From Solenopsis invicta (Eukaryota > Arthropoda > Insecta > Hymenoptera > Formicidae), in NCBI RefSeq assembly GCF_016802725.1, contig NC_052665.1:1116001-1180000 (forward strand): 64,000 bases of DNA, read 5' to 3'. Below the pieces are notes generated by a model that saw only the letters and a list, made by a program, of their open reading frames with translations, did not search any database and had not been told where the DNA came from. Below, piece by piece: positions 37,801-50,139 of the stretch. Positions within the stretch are counted from its first letter, which is position 1. The number at the start of each line of letters is the position of its first letter. Position numbers and translations under genes: made by a program.

Positions 37801-40800
37801 TAGAGAAAAGGATGAAAAACGGAAAGGCAAGGGAGATCTCTGCGATGAAAGGCCGCCGTCAGCGAGTTTCCGGTGGGTTCGAAAAGTCGGTCGTTGCTTC
37901 GCACGTAAAACCGGTCGGACAGTTCGCGAATGCGAAATATCTCTATATATAGGTATAGATATACATACACACGCGGACCGCGAGGATGCAGGAGGAGAGA
38001 TTGGGGCTGAGGGATGAAAATATGGGCGGTCATCCCCTAAACCAGAGTAACGACAGCCGACGGCGGTACCGTCCATACGTCTTCTCCTAAACCGGCCAAT
38101 AAATCGAAGAAATCGATGGCTGATTGAATGGAGCGAAGTAGATTGCCGTACACTTTCTCCGTCTCTCCCCACCTATCTTTATGCTATCTGTTTCCTCTCT
38201 CGCCTTGCTAGAGCGTTGCTCTTCCCATCTCCCGCACTCAATCCGTAAATGCGTGAGCTGCTGCTAACCGAGCTGAAGTGCTTACCAGTTAAACGTCGTA
38301 GAAATTGCGTGGGTATTTCCAGCATCCGGAGAGATACGCGAGGATTCTTGTTTAGACTTCAAAAGGGAAAAAAGTGCTTATTTACAAAAAAAAGTACTCG
38401 TAATATCGGCTTCTGGGTCACCAATTCCGCCAATAATTATCTCCGCTGCTGACTGCTTTATATTTAATCGAGTTTTTTAAACCGTCACGTTATCGCAATG
38501 ATTACTCTACGGTATAATTTAAGCGGCTAAATGCGATCATAAAATGGTCTCGCGAAAATAAAGGAGGATAGCTGCGTAATGCCGTTGATTAATGCACTCC
38601 GGCAATTTGCGTGAGCAGTTCAAATTATAATACGGAAATAAAAAACATTTTTTCAATTAAAATTTTGTAAATTAAAATTAAAGCATATTGATATAACTAA
38701 TCTTCTCTTATCGCATTCGATAATAGATTAATCATTAAAACATTTCTCATCGGCACTTTTAGAATCCTCTTAAATTCAATTAAAATTACATAATATTACG
38801 TGGGATTTTAATGTCGAATTAAGTTATATCATTAACACTCTTCTTACATCTAAAAATTTAGCTAAATCCGGATCAGAAAATAATTTTATGTCGGACTATC
38901 AAAATTATTTTGCGAAACATTCAAGCATTATGAGACTGCTGCAAAAAATTTTGACATTCTGGCAACTAGCTTAAACGTCCAATATAAATTTTTTTAATGA
39001 TTCGACATAATTATTTATAGGTTTGTATTTCAGCAAAATTGTTCTTTCCGCGTATGCAATATTGTATCAATTCATTGAAGTAATTGGTTCGGAAAAAATT
39101 GTGTGACTGCTGACCTATAAAACGGGTCAACTTTGTAAAATCGCTCTGTGGACTTATTCAGAGCAATCAAATTAATTTTAATTTTCGCTAATTCCGATAA
39201 TGGAATACGATTATTAACATAAGGTCTCGATGCACGCGCGACATTCGCGAATCGGACGGAGTAATTTTGATCGTGGGTTCCGGCACCGTAATAATGCATT
39301 GCACGCGATGCGCTGCCACCGCCTAAATAAAACAGAACGGGAGTATAATTCGACGAGGGTATGTCAATGTCAACGTCTCCCTTTGGAATCGAAATTAGAA
39401 AGGGAGCGTGGAATTTCAAGGGGTTATGCCGATCGGCTGACTGATCGTTCTATCGCAGTACCACGTATCGCTATTGCGAAAGACGAAAGATGAAAAGGGG
39501 TGGCCTCGGCGCGGTACCGACGAAGGGAGAGCCTTCGCGCGCATATCTGTTTTGGATAATGCAACAGGGGGAGGAAGACCGTGCAAACTGTAAAGTTAAG
39601 AAGATAAGCAGGAGGATCGATAGCGTGAGTTAAGCGGGATTTCATGCGCGTTCATGCTCTCGCAAACAAGTCTTTTTGAATTTTCGTATTAGCATAATTG
39701 ATGAACTCTGTGAACGTTATACCGCAATTTATGTATAATTCCTTACACGGACGTTCGTTAACGCGCGATTTTTCCGGAAAGCGCGCTACGAATCCATTTG
39801 ACAGAGATTGTTTCAAATTCACCTCTGGCTATGGATCAAAATTATATTTCTCTTCTCTACAGTAGTTTGCGACGCATGCAAAATTGCGATAGAATGTACG
39901 CTGTGGAATATCGACGTGTATGCCAAATTCGCGACACGAATTTAGTCTATTTTGTTCCTGCGTTGACCGGCTCTGCAGATCGAAATTCGGCGCTAAAGAT
40001 CGGCCGGCAGGTGTCAATAATCTATACGTGTGCGATTCAGGCTGTCCGTTTTTCACCTGAATACTAATGAGCCATTTTCGACGGTCCGCTTTCAGCGGAC
40101 GAAGAGTGAAACGGAATAGAGGGTTATGTACCTGCCATTCACAGTCTGTCGGAAGAGCAACGACGCTGGCGCGAGAACGAAATGATTGTGGAACAAAAAG
40201 CCTTTTTTATATCCGTATGCGCGAAAAGTTTTTCATTATAAAACGTTGAATTTACATTCAACAGTTATCTTGCCGCTTTCCTTTATTTCAATCATAATTA
40301 TAAGCTCAATGACGTCGAGTGATTTTCTTATAATACGCTTCGATTATCATTAATATAATCTATTAAGGAAACATAGCCGTGACGTTACGCTTGGATTTAA
40401 ATGTCAGTGAGGCTTTCATGTATCCACATTTGAATTCTCATTCAGTATTTACGACGTATCTAATACCGTCTTTTATCGCTAAGAGATATATTAATAAAAT
40501 GAACTTTATTGGCGATGGATTTAGAAACGTGTGATTTAATGTAAATTTTAAATGGTAAAAAGGATATCTTTTGACAATTTAAAATTATGACGGATAATTC
40601 TTAAAATACATATCTATTTAAGCAAAGAATAAAATTTTACTTTTAAAATGTAATTTATTTAATATTCTTTTTGGGCATTATATTAGGATGACAACACATC
40701 CATGCTCATTTTGCAAAAATAAGTACAAAAAATAAATATAATCTGCTCCGTATTCTTGAAGCTTTCCATCGATATCTTTCCGGTCTCAATGTAATATTTC

Positions 40801-40917
40801 TAAGTTGCAGAGAAATATATTGCAACAACGTAGCACAGGTTGGTATTCTATAAACCAGAACGGCCAAGTTGCCTAGAAAAGAAAGGAGATAAAGTGCGAG
40901 AGGAGAGACACACAGAG

Positions 40918-40921
<4 letters not shown>

Positions 40922-40961
<40 letters not shown>
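40922..40961. repeat. (AG)20 microsatellite
   Basis: A perfect AG run of 40 bp in otherwise mixed sequence. Confidence 0.97.
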
Positions 40962-40962
<1 letters not shown>

Positions 40963-42741
40963 CAAATAGAGATATCGAGTCCAGATCGAGCCAAGCAGTA
41001 CGAGTTGGTTGATATTGAGAAGCAAATTGAATCTGAATGTTGTCGTAAAAGATGGATATCAGTCTGCACGTGCATCGTCCCCTCCCCCAAATATTGTCTA
41101 CCAATTCGTTACTAACTTTATTCCCGGCATATGTTCGTTGCAGAGCTTTATCAATCTCTCCAGATGTCCGACGGAATTCACGTTGCGGAGAGAGAAACTT
41201 CTGGACATTATTGTAAAGAAACTGCATGGGCGAAAACGTGTGATCGATGCCCTGAACAAATAAAGCTCGATTTTTGTATCATTTTAGCAGCCAATTGAAG
41301 TAGATAAATAAAATAAATAAATAAATATGTTATTTTGTCCATGTAACAGATATAAGCAAATGTCACAGTATTTTTCGTTCTCTTCCGTTTCTCTCCTAAT
41401 TACTCCTTATTTTATTAGCTATTAATCACGATCGATATATTATTTTACTCCTAATCATATACAGAATAACCTAAAGTATTTGCATATCATAGATAAATTA
41501 AATATCCAAGAAGCATGGTATTGATAAATGAAGAAACTATATTTATAAAGTAAATTAATTCAATAAAATTTGAAGTCGAATATTTTTGGTGCGATAGTAC
41601 ATATAAATTTTTGAGCTGATCCAATTTATAAAGTCAAAAGAGTCATAATATCGTTCATTGTAATATTGTAATATACGGAGAATAACTGTATCTGACAATA
41701 ATTATTTGGAATTTATTACTGCATACATTTGAAAATGATTTTGCCTATCTCGCAATTTTATGTTACGTACGACACATGAATACAAAGTCTCTTATTACAA
41801 CTAATTCGTTAATTACTTTTATAGGTTTTGTAACATTACATTGATAACATATTCGATGCATCAATTATACTTCATACTATTATGCGCGTCGCCTTTAATA
41901 ACTATTTTATGAATCAATTTTATGAATCTCAAACGGTACTGCATTATACTTAATAATAATAAAGCCATTTTGTTTGATGAAATATTCAACATATGTCTCC
42001 AGCAAATGTTATAGTTTTTAACAAGAATAACGCATGTGCGTAAGAGTACAGGAAAATGAATCAAACAGCATTACGTAATTGCGCCAAAATTAAAAAATTT
42101 CAAGCGCATGGATTTATTTAACGGGCTTTAGTATGAATTCAAAGTCTGCACATTTTGGAGAGGACATGGGACAAGCTTTCAGTGATATGATTTTTTTAAT
42201 GACTATTTTCACGTTGGTCTAAGCTGGGTTGTTTTGTTGTAACGTCGGCTGTAACATGCCCTGATTACACGCAAACCGCGTTTGCCACGTACAGATTGCT
42301 CGCTCCGGCGATAATACGCGCACACGGCGAGAAACTACGCTCGCGGAATTTTCCGGCCGACATCTGCCTCGCGTAACACGATATTTTAACACCAAAGAAT
42401 CGGCAGGCGCACGCAGGCGAAACGGTGTTGCTTTGTTGACATTAAAAGAATCGATTATATACCCATACCCATATTTATTGCGAGGCAAACGTCGTGTAAG
42501 AGGATATCAAAATGGAAAAGGATCGATTGCCGGGACAAAGCGTGGTGTTCGGACACGGATAAGTGCCCAGTTGCATCAAATGCATTATTGAGGAGAGAAA
42601 AATGGAGCAGTCAAACGAATACACGATTAATAATGAAGGAAACGACGGTAATTCAAACGGCTCGCATTTATGCTTGTTAATAATATAGATGTCACATGCT
42701 ATATCTGTATTATTATATCTATCTATAATAATATAAATATC

Positions 42742-43041
42742 TATAAGGTTTCAATAACTTTTTTAAAATTTGTTCTATTTATTTATTTTAAAATTTGTTC
42801 TATTTATTTATTTTATAATGCAACTTACGTTGCATTATAAAATCTTATCTTACTAAAGAAACAAATTATTTAAAAGTTAGCTCTCATATATGTGTGTATA
42901 TATGTATATACACATGTGTATTAACAGTTTGAGAGCTAACTTTTAAATAACTTGTTTCTTTAGTAAGATAGGATTTTATAATGCAACGTAAGTTGCATTA
43001 TAAAATAAATAAATAGAACAAATTTTAAAATAGTTATTGAA

Positions 43042-43049
<8 letters not shown>
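42742..43049. mobile_element. 308-bp palindromic fold-back element with palindromes inside its arms
   Basis: The left end TATAAGGTTTCAATAACT is the reverse complement of the right end. The arms pair for roughly 130 bp each and include GAAACAA, AAAAGTTAGCTCTCA and TTAGTAAGAT blocks. Each arm carries its own perfect palindrome, ATAATGCAAC plus GTTGCATTAT around TTA/GTA (42,810-42,843 and 42,973-43,006). The left arm has an extra tandem copy of TTTTAAAATTTGTTCTATTT. The loop is a TATATG/CACATG alternation. Flanking TA dinucleotides and a (TA)n run on the right are compatible with TA target-site insertion. No protein is encoded. Confidence 0.75.

Positions 43050-43074
<25 letters not shown>
43046..43074. 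repeat. (TA)n microsatellite
   Basis: Directly abuts and slightly overlaps the right end of the fold-back element. Confidence 0.93.
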
Positions 43075-43081
<7 letters not shown>

Positions 43082-45193
43082 CTTATATATGCTTATATAT
43101 ACGTACAAGTACTTGTGTCGTGTCTGTCAGATCAGTGAAAAAATTGATGGCAGACGTCGCGTAGGAATTTTGATGAAACTTCGCGCGCTCATAACGCTTA
43201 TAACGCATTTAAATGTATTCCGCGTGCCAACACGCGTTCGGTAATGTGCTGAGAAAAGGCGCGTTTCCATGTACACGCGCGAAAACACGCGCACGTACGA
43301 AGACGCAATTTATTGTAACATATTTAGGGGTACGCGCGGCACTCAAGCGGCCCGACGATCGAAAAGCGGTTGCTAGGCATCCTTTTTTTTTCGCACTGCG
43401 CCGATGTGTGCTTCCACCGAGCGAAACATCGCGGGGGTGTGTACAGTGCAAAGCTACCGAAAAAGAGGAGAAAATTAGACTGCCTTTATTACTCACCCCT
43501 CGCGTTCGACAAATACGGATGCAAATGTAAAACTGGTTCGGGCTCAGCCAGACCGGAAACCCGTTTCATTCATATTCATCCCGCTCGCGCTCGTATTGGT
43601 GTGACGTACCTCGCGAAATTTCTTCCATCACGACAGTCACATTCAATCAACAGCGAACGTACATATCTGGATGCTGGGTGCTATCTACGTATGGGACGTA
43701 CGCGCGCGCCGCACGCATACATATATATACGCGTACGCGCGCACATTACCTTTTTTGCCCGTGCGTAGGAAGAGGTACGGAGTTTACCGCGTTGGTTGTC
43801 CTCCCTCGAATATTTAGTGAAATATTTTACACATCGTGAGATTTTTACGCATTATGTCCATATCTCTCCCCCAACGAGAGTGTATATTCATTTAATCATT
43901 ATTACAGAGAGGAAACGCGGTGCGTCGCTCGAATATCACTGTGTTAAATGCCGCCACGAATTGATCTCGATAAATTTGCCGAACGGAGTTAAATTTTGCG
44001 ATCTTATTTCTACTTTGAATCTGTACGTGTGGGCTAAAAACCAGTTGTTAAATTTGTATTGAAATTTTGTCAATACAAAGTTTCGATTTGAATAAATCTA
44101 TCTTCGGTGACGATAGAGAATACAGATCACTCACATTTATACGTAAAGCTGAAATAGAACACTGCTATTTATGTAGTTCATGGAAAATATGGCACAGTTT
44201 TAATAATTCATCTCAACTATGTAGCATTTATAAATTAAACGGTGCAGTACGTTTTCTGAATATTAAAATACGAAACTATTAATAATTATGTTCCTACGAT
44301 TAAAAGTAACGTGAAAAAATTTTTCACAAATTTAAAAAAAACCGGCAACAGTGAGATAAAAATTTGTAATGAAAAATTGTATTTAATTCAAGTGCCTACA
44401 CAAGTTTGAATATTCCAAGTTTAATCAAATACAAGGGAGTGTTTATGTACCCTCGTGGACGCGTTTTACATCCGGTCGCCGGTAAAATGCATAAATTATC
44501 AGCAGTAGTGTCTCCGCGAATGTTAAAAAAAAATTAAATAAGCGTTATTTCGAATTAGGTAAATACTGCGGCCACTCGCCGGAGTCCAAATGCGCATCGG
44601 GATGTATTCTACGCAACGCTTTGCCGCCTTCGAGAGGTCTAAAAGCGAGCTTCCCTGTAATTCTCGCTGATCCAATTACGGTAACGCGGAGAATAAGTTA
44701 GCGCGCGCGGCAACGGGAAGGCGGTACAAGTGTGCGATTTCTAAACAAAGCACGAACCTGGAAAGCGGTCGGCACTCCGTACCGTCCATTCTTAAACCGC
44801 ATCGAGCCGGCTAATTCGAAGTCAAATAAAAGAGTTCGCGATGGTGTGCGCTCCGACGACGGCACTCTCCCCTTCTCACCCCTCCCACCCTTTATATATA
44901 TCCTTAGCGTGCGCCAAAGTTTTTCCCTATTCCAAATGTTAGTTGAAGGCTACGCAGCCCGATTTCTTCGCCCAACGCCACCATATAAGCGTATACGTGC
45001 CGCGATTTAGCAGCTAGTAAACTGACATTTATCGCTCAAAAGAGTTAGAAAAGAAAGTCGTGCGGGAAATTCAGTTGCACCGCGTACGCGTTTTCTTTTT
45101 TTTTTTTTACTTTCTAGGCGAGCGGTTTGACAAATTGAGAATAATCGAAATGTTCTGAGAATCAAGTCTTAAACTGTACTTCTGTCGAGATAC
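43075..45193. other. Spacer or intron, no supported gene
   Basis: CpG-rich at 43,140-43,780 and 44,560-45,000, AT-rich between. Short overlapping frames only. Confidence 0.5.
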
Positions 45194-45797
45194 AGAATTG
45201 TTAGCAAAACGGAAAAAAGTATTCCCTGATTTTCCCGATTTTTTCGGTCACTTTTTGAAAAAATTTCTCGAGTGAAACCAAAAAGAAGCATTTAATAAAA
45301 ACAAAAAAAATATTAAAATTTTTTATTAATTACAAAAAGTTTTTAAATGTATGAAAAATAATGACATAAAATTTTTAACGCACTTTTCAAGCATTCATAA
45401 AACAAAAATTTCATTGCACTTTTGAGAGGAGTATCTTTTCTATTTGTATGCGAAAGGTAAAACAATCGCAATAATAAATCCATTCAAAAAATGCATGGCT
45501 GCTGAAGCATTTTATAAATATTGTATTTTTTATATAACTTTTTTATAATTTTGTGAGTGATTTATGAAACATCGTTAACATGATATCTTTCGTTCATTAC
45601 AATATTTAAAAATCATAAGAAATATCTATAATGTTTCCTGAAATAATTTCTAAATTACATTTAATGATTGAAAAAAAATTAGAAATTTATAGAATTGGTT
45701 TACAATAATTTAATTTTATTAGGTTAATAAAATTGTCTCAATTTCCCGACTTTCCCCTGATATTTCTCGGTTTTCCGTAACCGCTAACAACTCTGTG
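45194..45797. repeat. Degenerate repeat with TTCCCTGATTTTCCCG-type sequence and short inverted ends
   Basis: The left end (ACAGAATTGTTAGC, then ACGGA) pairs with the right end, whose reverse complement reads ACAGAGTTGTTAGC, then ACGGA. Just inside both ends there is sequence of the CCCTGATTTTCCCG kind in the same orientation. The right portion, with AACCGCTAACAACTCTG and the following CCAGACTTTCGT, recurs at 47,838-47,930. This is a dispersed, non-coding repeat. I cannot assign a superfamily. Confidence 0.5.
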
Positions 45798-47312
45798 TTA
45801 AACCCCAGACTTTCGTCAGAAAAATTTGAAACAGTGTGAGAAAGGAAGTGTGGATAATTTGGAGGAGTTTGTAGAATCGACAGGCAGATTTTGAATCAGT
45901 CAGAGTGTATTCACTCACGTGTCTCGTATAACATCGGGTTACAACGAGCTCTGTTTTCAGACCATGTGTAATAACATGCAAGGACAAACATAGCATGCAA
46001 GTCCTGCATGCACAAACAAAGCGTGTTACCGCGCACGTTACAATCTTAAGACAAATAATGCGATGCACAACGACTATTGACGCTTGTTTTTGAGACGAAA
46101 AAAAGATGACGTTAAAACGGTAATTAAAGCCGCCGGAGAATAGCGTCAAACAATTAAAGCGCTTGATAAATCTGCGATCTGCAGCAAAATATCGAGTAAC
46201 AAAGCTCGCAGTATCATGTAGAATTTATGAGAGAATATTCGTAACGTTACGGAACGTTGCACGGTGCGATTGGAAAAGCGCAAAATTCGCGTTACTCGTT
46301 GTAACGTTTGTGCGTATTACGAACTCCGAGGCGGGGCCGCATTTGCCCGCAGTCGCGTTGCGTTCCTCCGTTTTACTACATAAATAAATATCCATTGTTT
46401 TATATCATTCGCGGTTGGTAACGAGTCTAACGTCGTCGCCGGCGGTGTTTCGTCGCTTTTTCCGTCGCGTATGCGCGACGGAATGAAATGTGGCCCGGGC
46501 ACAATGAAAGACTCCACGATCTCGTCTCGCTTTTATTGCGGCAACCCGCGCGACCCCGCGGGGCCACGTGTGATCCCCTCCCCCCGCGCGATATACGTGT
46601 ATATGAATACCGACTTCGACGTACGTACACAGTACGGCGCTCGTAAATCCTTATAAACTTTATACCTCCTTAATCCTCGAGAATTAAGGGGCATATGTCG
46701 CCGCGAAGCGAATTGTAAAAAATTGTCGAAACCCCCTTCGCGCGTCCTACGTCGAGGCGCGGTCCGCCCCTACGCCGGGGCTATTTCCTCTATGGTGACC
46801 CTTCTTGCTCGCGTCCCCGCGCCCCCGTTTCCATGGTGAATCTCTCTCTGTTCCCGTACTCTCGCGTCGCATCCGTTTTTACGGGTTTCTGCTTCGGAAC
46901 GGGGGACGAGAGACGAGATGTACCGCGCGCGTACGCACCGCATGAGGGAACCTTCCTGAGAAAGAACTCGATCTGAATAACGCAGTTGTTTTCTTTTCCC
47001 CGTAATTTGCATTGTGATTCGCCGTGGATAATTCGACGGAATGTTCGGTCATCGAGAAATACGTACGTGATCGGCTAGATTCGATTGAAGGGTGAATAAT
47101 TTAACCCCGTTAGTTTGTACGGAAACTGTATGCATATATTAATCATTATATCCGATTTATCCTGTAATCTATTAATAGTGAAACTGAAAAGTCATATTGT
47201 AGCTAAACCGCAGAGTAAATAATACATTATACATATAATATGTGAGAAAACTGAAAAGGGTCTTGATTTATTGTATTTTTTAAAAACTATGGAAATATTA
47301 AAAAACATTGTA
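45798..47312. other. Spacer with CpG-rich block (46.3-46.97 kb), no supported gene
   Basis: The GC-rich block has overlapping frames on both strands without domains. AT-rich sequence follows. Confidence 0.5.
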
Positions 47313-47557
47313 CACAGAAAAAAATTTAGTATCAAATCAAAAATTCATCGTTTCATAGTATAAGCAAGAATATAAATCTTCTTGGAAAAATTTTTAATCT
47401 TAAAAAAGCATAATTTGCTTACATGAAGACAATTTTTCTCTTCATGTAAGCAAATTATGTCTGTTTAAAATTATAAATTCTTCCAAGATTTTATATCAAA
47501 TTTTGTTTATACATATATAAAATAAATTGTAGATTTGATATTAATTTTTTTTCTGTG
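47313..47557. mobile_element. 245-bp MITE, CACAGAAAAAAA ends, TA flanks
   Basis: The left terminus CACAGAAAAAAATTTAGTAT and the reverse complement of the right terminus CACAGAAAAAAAATTAATAT are nearly identical and continue with CAAATC. TA lies immediately outside both ends (47,311-47,312 and 47,558-47,559). The centre is a perfect 21-bp stem (CATAATTTGCTTACATGAAGA and its complement, about 47,409-47,459) with a 9-base loop. Terminal inverted repeats, TA flanks and lack of coding capacity fit a mariner-like MITE, though TA flanks alone do not prove that superfamily. Confidence 0.75.
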
Positions 47558-47559
47558 TA

Positions 47560-48286
47560 CACAGTAAAAAACATTTTATATTTATGTTAAAAACAATCCT
47601 TGTTCAAATTTTGGTACTGATTTTTTAATTCGAGTGTTAATTTAACATATATAATGTAATTATTTAAATATTTTGTGTTACACAGATACTCAATATTTTT
47701 TAGTGTCAAAATAAAACAATATCATTTATGGGTAAATGAATAAATAGCATAATGAGGTTTTGTAACGTAAATTCAAAAATAAATGAATAAAATGTACTTA
47801 TTATCGTATTACAAGTATTAATTTTATTAAGTTAATAAATTTTTTTAGTTCCTGATTTTTCTACGATTTTCCAGTTTTCCCCAACTGCTAACAACTTTGA
47901 AATAAAGCCAGACTTTCGTTAGAAATACACTTTTCCAATTTGTTTCCAAATTATATTTGTTTACAAAATTACTTTTTTTGTATTAAATTTGTACATAATA
48001 TTTGTGTTTTCTAATACATTCATTGTGTTCAATTAACACAAAAATTTCATTGGATTATTTAGGACTTACAATATATGTGTAAAATCTATTAATCTAATAA
48101 AATTAATATTTATAATACGTTAATAAATGCTTTTTATTCATTCATTTTAGAATTAACGTTTAAAACTACATTATGTTTACGTTATTTTTTCATTTACTAT
48201 AAATTGAATTATTTTAGTACTAAAAAACGTTGAATATCAATTTAACATAAAATTCTATTAAATGTAACATAAATTTCCTAACTGTG
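47560..48286. mobile_element. Probable second TA-flanked element, 727 bp, abutting the first
   Basis: The left end CACAGTAAAAAACATTTTAT and the reverse complement of the right end CACAGTTAGGAAATTTATGT share CACAGT and later ATGTTA blocks. Its left TA (47,558-47,559) is also the right TA of the preceding element, and TA follows at 48,287. It contains a copy of the 45.8-kb repeat (47,838-47,930). The terminal match is imperfect, so the boundary is less certain than for its neighbour. Confidence 0.42.
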
Positions 48287-48341
48287 TATTTCATTATCTT
48301 CATAAAGTTTTTAAAAAATAAAATAAACCTTTTGTAACAGA

Positions 48342-48590
48342 TGCAAGTAGCGTAGCTAAAAACTATTGCAATTGGAAGAACTTCATTAAAAGAATTTTAT
48401 TAACCTTAATCTTTCATCCCTTTAGAGTCAACTGATTTGACTCATATTCTGTTTCGGTACAGTTAAGAATTTTTATCTACCGGTAAAAACAAAGTTTAAA
48501 AAAGTTGAGCCGTTTCTGAAACATTTTGCAGATGGATACATAAATCAACACCGTAAAATTATTAAGTAGTTTTAGCTACGCTGCATTACT
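48342..48590. mobile_element. Short inverted-repeat element (about 250 bp)
   Basis: The left end ATGCAAGTAGCGTAGCTAAA, then AACTATT, is matched by the reverse complement of the right end, AATGCAGCGTAGCTAAAACT. The interior is AT-rich and non-coding. No clear target duplication. Confidence 0.5.
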
Positions 48591-49464
48591 TAATAAATTA
48601 AGTCTTATTCAGCCCAGAAATATCCAAAAGAAGAGAGCGATAAATATCAAAAAGCGAATCGTGTTTCGCATCTGAGTTTGCAACTTGCAAACCGACAACG
48701 GAACATAATCTGCACACGTGTCGGACTTTCGGCATGTAATGTAAATGTAATAAACGTATTCCGTCCTGAGGCATTCACACACATACATACACACACGCGC
48801 GTACGGATCGATCGAAAGAGCGTGGATGATCACGCGTTTATTAATGCAATACGTCACTGGCTATTTCGCGTGGCGTTTCCGAGCACGTATTACAGCCGCG
48901 ACGAATTTAAGACAGACAACGTCGATTCTCGTCGCCTACGGTGTTGCAAGAAATATTCGTTGAATAATTCGAGGTACATATTCGCGGCGACAAGTTCGCC
49001 GACGCTGACCAACGAGATGACGCCGTACCGCGAACACGGAGATGCGGTTGATTTCACGCTCAACGCTGTTACATACGTACATACCTGAATTGGCTAGCGA
49101 GCTTATCTCGTACTCCGCTGGACCCTCTGGCACTTTCGACACTCGTTGGCACACGCGACTCGATGGTTTCGACGCGGGGAGACACGCACGAGAACACACG
49201 ACGCTGACCGACATTGCATACTGACTCCGTACGCGATGTACCGTTGTTCACTCGGTTTCGCATCTCGTAATCGATCTATCCGAAAAATCTATCGCACGAG
49301 CGACGAATCACGTTCACCGTGTTCGGCGCGCACCGTCGCACCACCGACACGGCCGGCGCATACCACTAACGAACACGACCTTTCGGACGCGAGCACGTAA
49401 ACGCGCGAAGACAATTCGACGCCACCATCGCCACCGACGCGCGAAACTCCGTCGCGAAGAAGGC
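48591..49464. other. Left part of CpG-rich block, no supported gene
   Basis: From about 48,780 the sequence turns GC- and CpG-rich and stays so to about 50,990. Many overlapping short frames on both strands cannot be told apart from stop-poor noise. Confidence 0.5.
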
Positions 49465-49676
49465 GTACACAAGCGGTCATTAATGCCTTCCCTAAGGAGG
49501 TTAGGCGCGTTCCAGCACACGCATCGCATCTAGGTGTTCATTACACATGATTGTTAAATCTGACTTGCCAGATTGGTCAGATTTAACAATCATGCGTGAT
49601 AAATACCTAGATGCGATGCATGTGTCTGGAACGCGCCTAACCTCCTTAGGGAAGGCATTAATGACCGCTTGTGTAC
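49465..49676. repeat. Long hairpin: 100-bp arms, 11-base loop
   Basis: The arms are 49,465-49,564 and 49,576-49,676, with the loop TTGCCAGATTG. The outer 50 positions of the two arms (from GTACACAAGCGGTC to GCGCGTTCCAG) are perfectly complementary. The inner half differs by five substitutions, all transitions, and one single-base indel. The arms are of ordinary complexity, not microsatellite. If transcribed, the RNA would fold into a stem far longer than a typical animal microRNA precursor, more like a hairpin-RNA or endo-siRNA source. The alternative is a recent inverted duplication or a fold-back transposon; I saw no clear target-site duplication outside the arms. Confidence 0.9.
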
Positions 49677-50085
49677 CAAACTATCGGAGTCAAAATGGCG
49701 ACGAGCGCTCCGACTCGACTCCGAGTCGGAGCAACGAGCCGAATGCACGGCGGTCGTCGAACTGCCGTGAAATTAGAGACCAGCGTTGGTAACATATTAA
49801 AACAGGATGACGATCGCGATGTCGCGTTACTGACGTTGAGACGCTCGCGATCTTGTCTCGCGGTTTGTTTGTCTCCTTGACTCGCGTCGTCATTTCGAAT
49901 GAAGTAGCCCCACGACGCTACGCGCATCGACAATGTTTCCAAACGGAAAACGTATGAGTCGTGTCTGCAGTCTCCTTTCCTCACCGAGGAAACGCACGAA
50001 ACGACCAGACACCGCGAACCGCGACGGACGTCTGTTAATGGACTCGTCGAAAATCCGAGAAGTTGACAAGTTGGCATAAGTGGCG

Positions 50086-50139
50086 TGACGTCACTCCCAC
50101 CAATCAGAGAGACGATTACATAAAGGCCGACCTTCAGTG
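50086..50139 (+). promoter_or_regulatory. Candidate core promoter: CRE, CCAAT box, initiator
   Basis: A perfect TGACGTCA (50,086-50,093) is followed by CCAAT in the context ACCAATCAG (50,100-50,104). About 35 bp later comes TCAGTG (50,134-50,139), the arthropod initiator form, which would place +1 at A 50,136. Order and spacing are those of a CREB/ATF plus NF-Y driven promoter, and the site lies in a CpG-rich block. A TATA box at -30 and a downstream promoter element are not evident. The direction (plus) is inferred from the initiator and from downstream exon-like features. Confidence 0.42.

Larger units (their letters stand above)
35249..42741. other. Long spacer or intron, no supported gene
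   Basis: Alternating AT-rich stretches (35,450-35,720; 36,560-36,860; 38,620-39,070; 40,250-40,700; 41,280-42,120) and CpG-rich stretches (36,890-36,990; 37,560-38,180; 39,220-39,660). A 115-codon minus-strand frame at 39,072-39,419 lacks an ATG start and recognisable features. An AAAT run lies at about 41,302-41,326. Confidence 0.5.
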
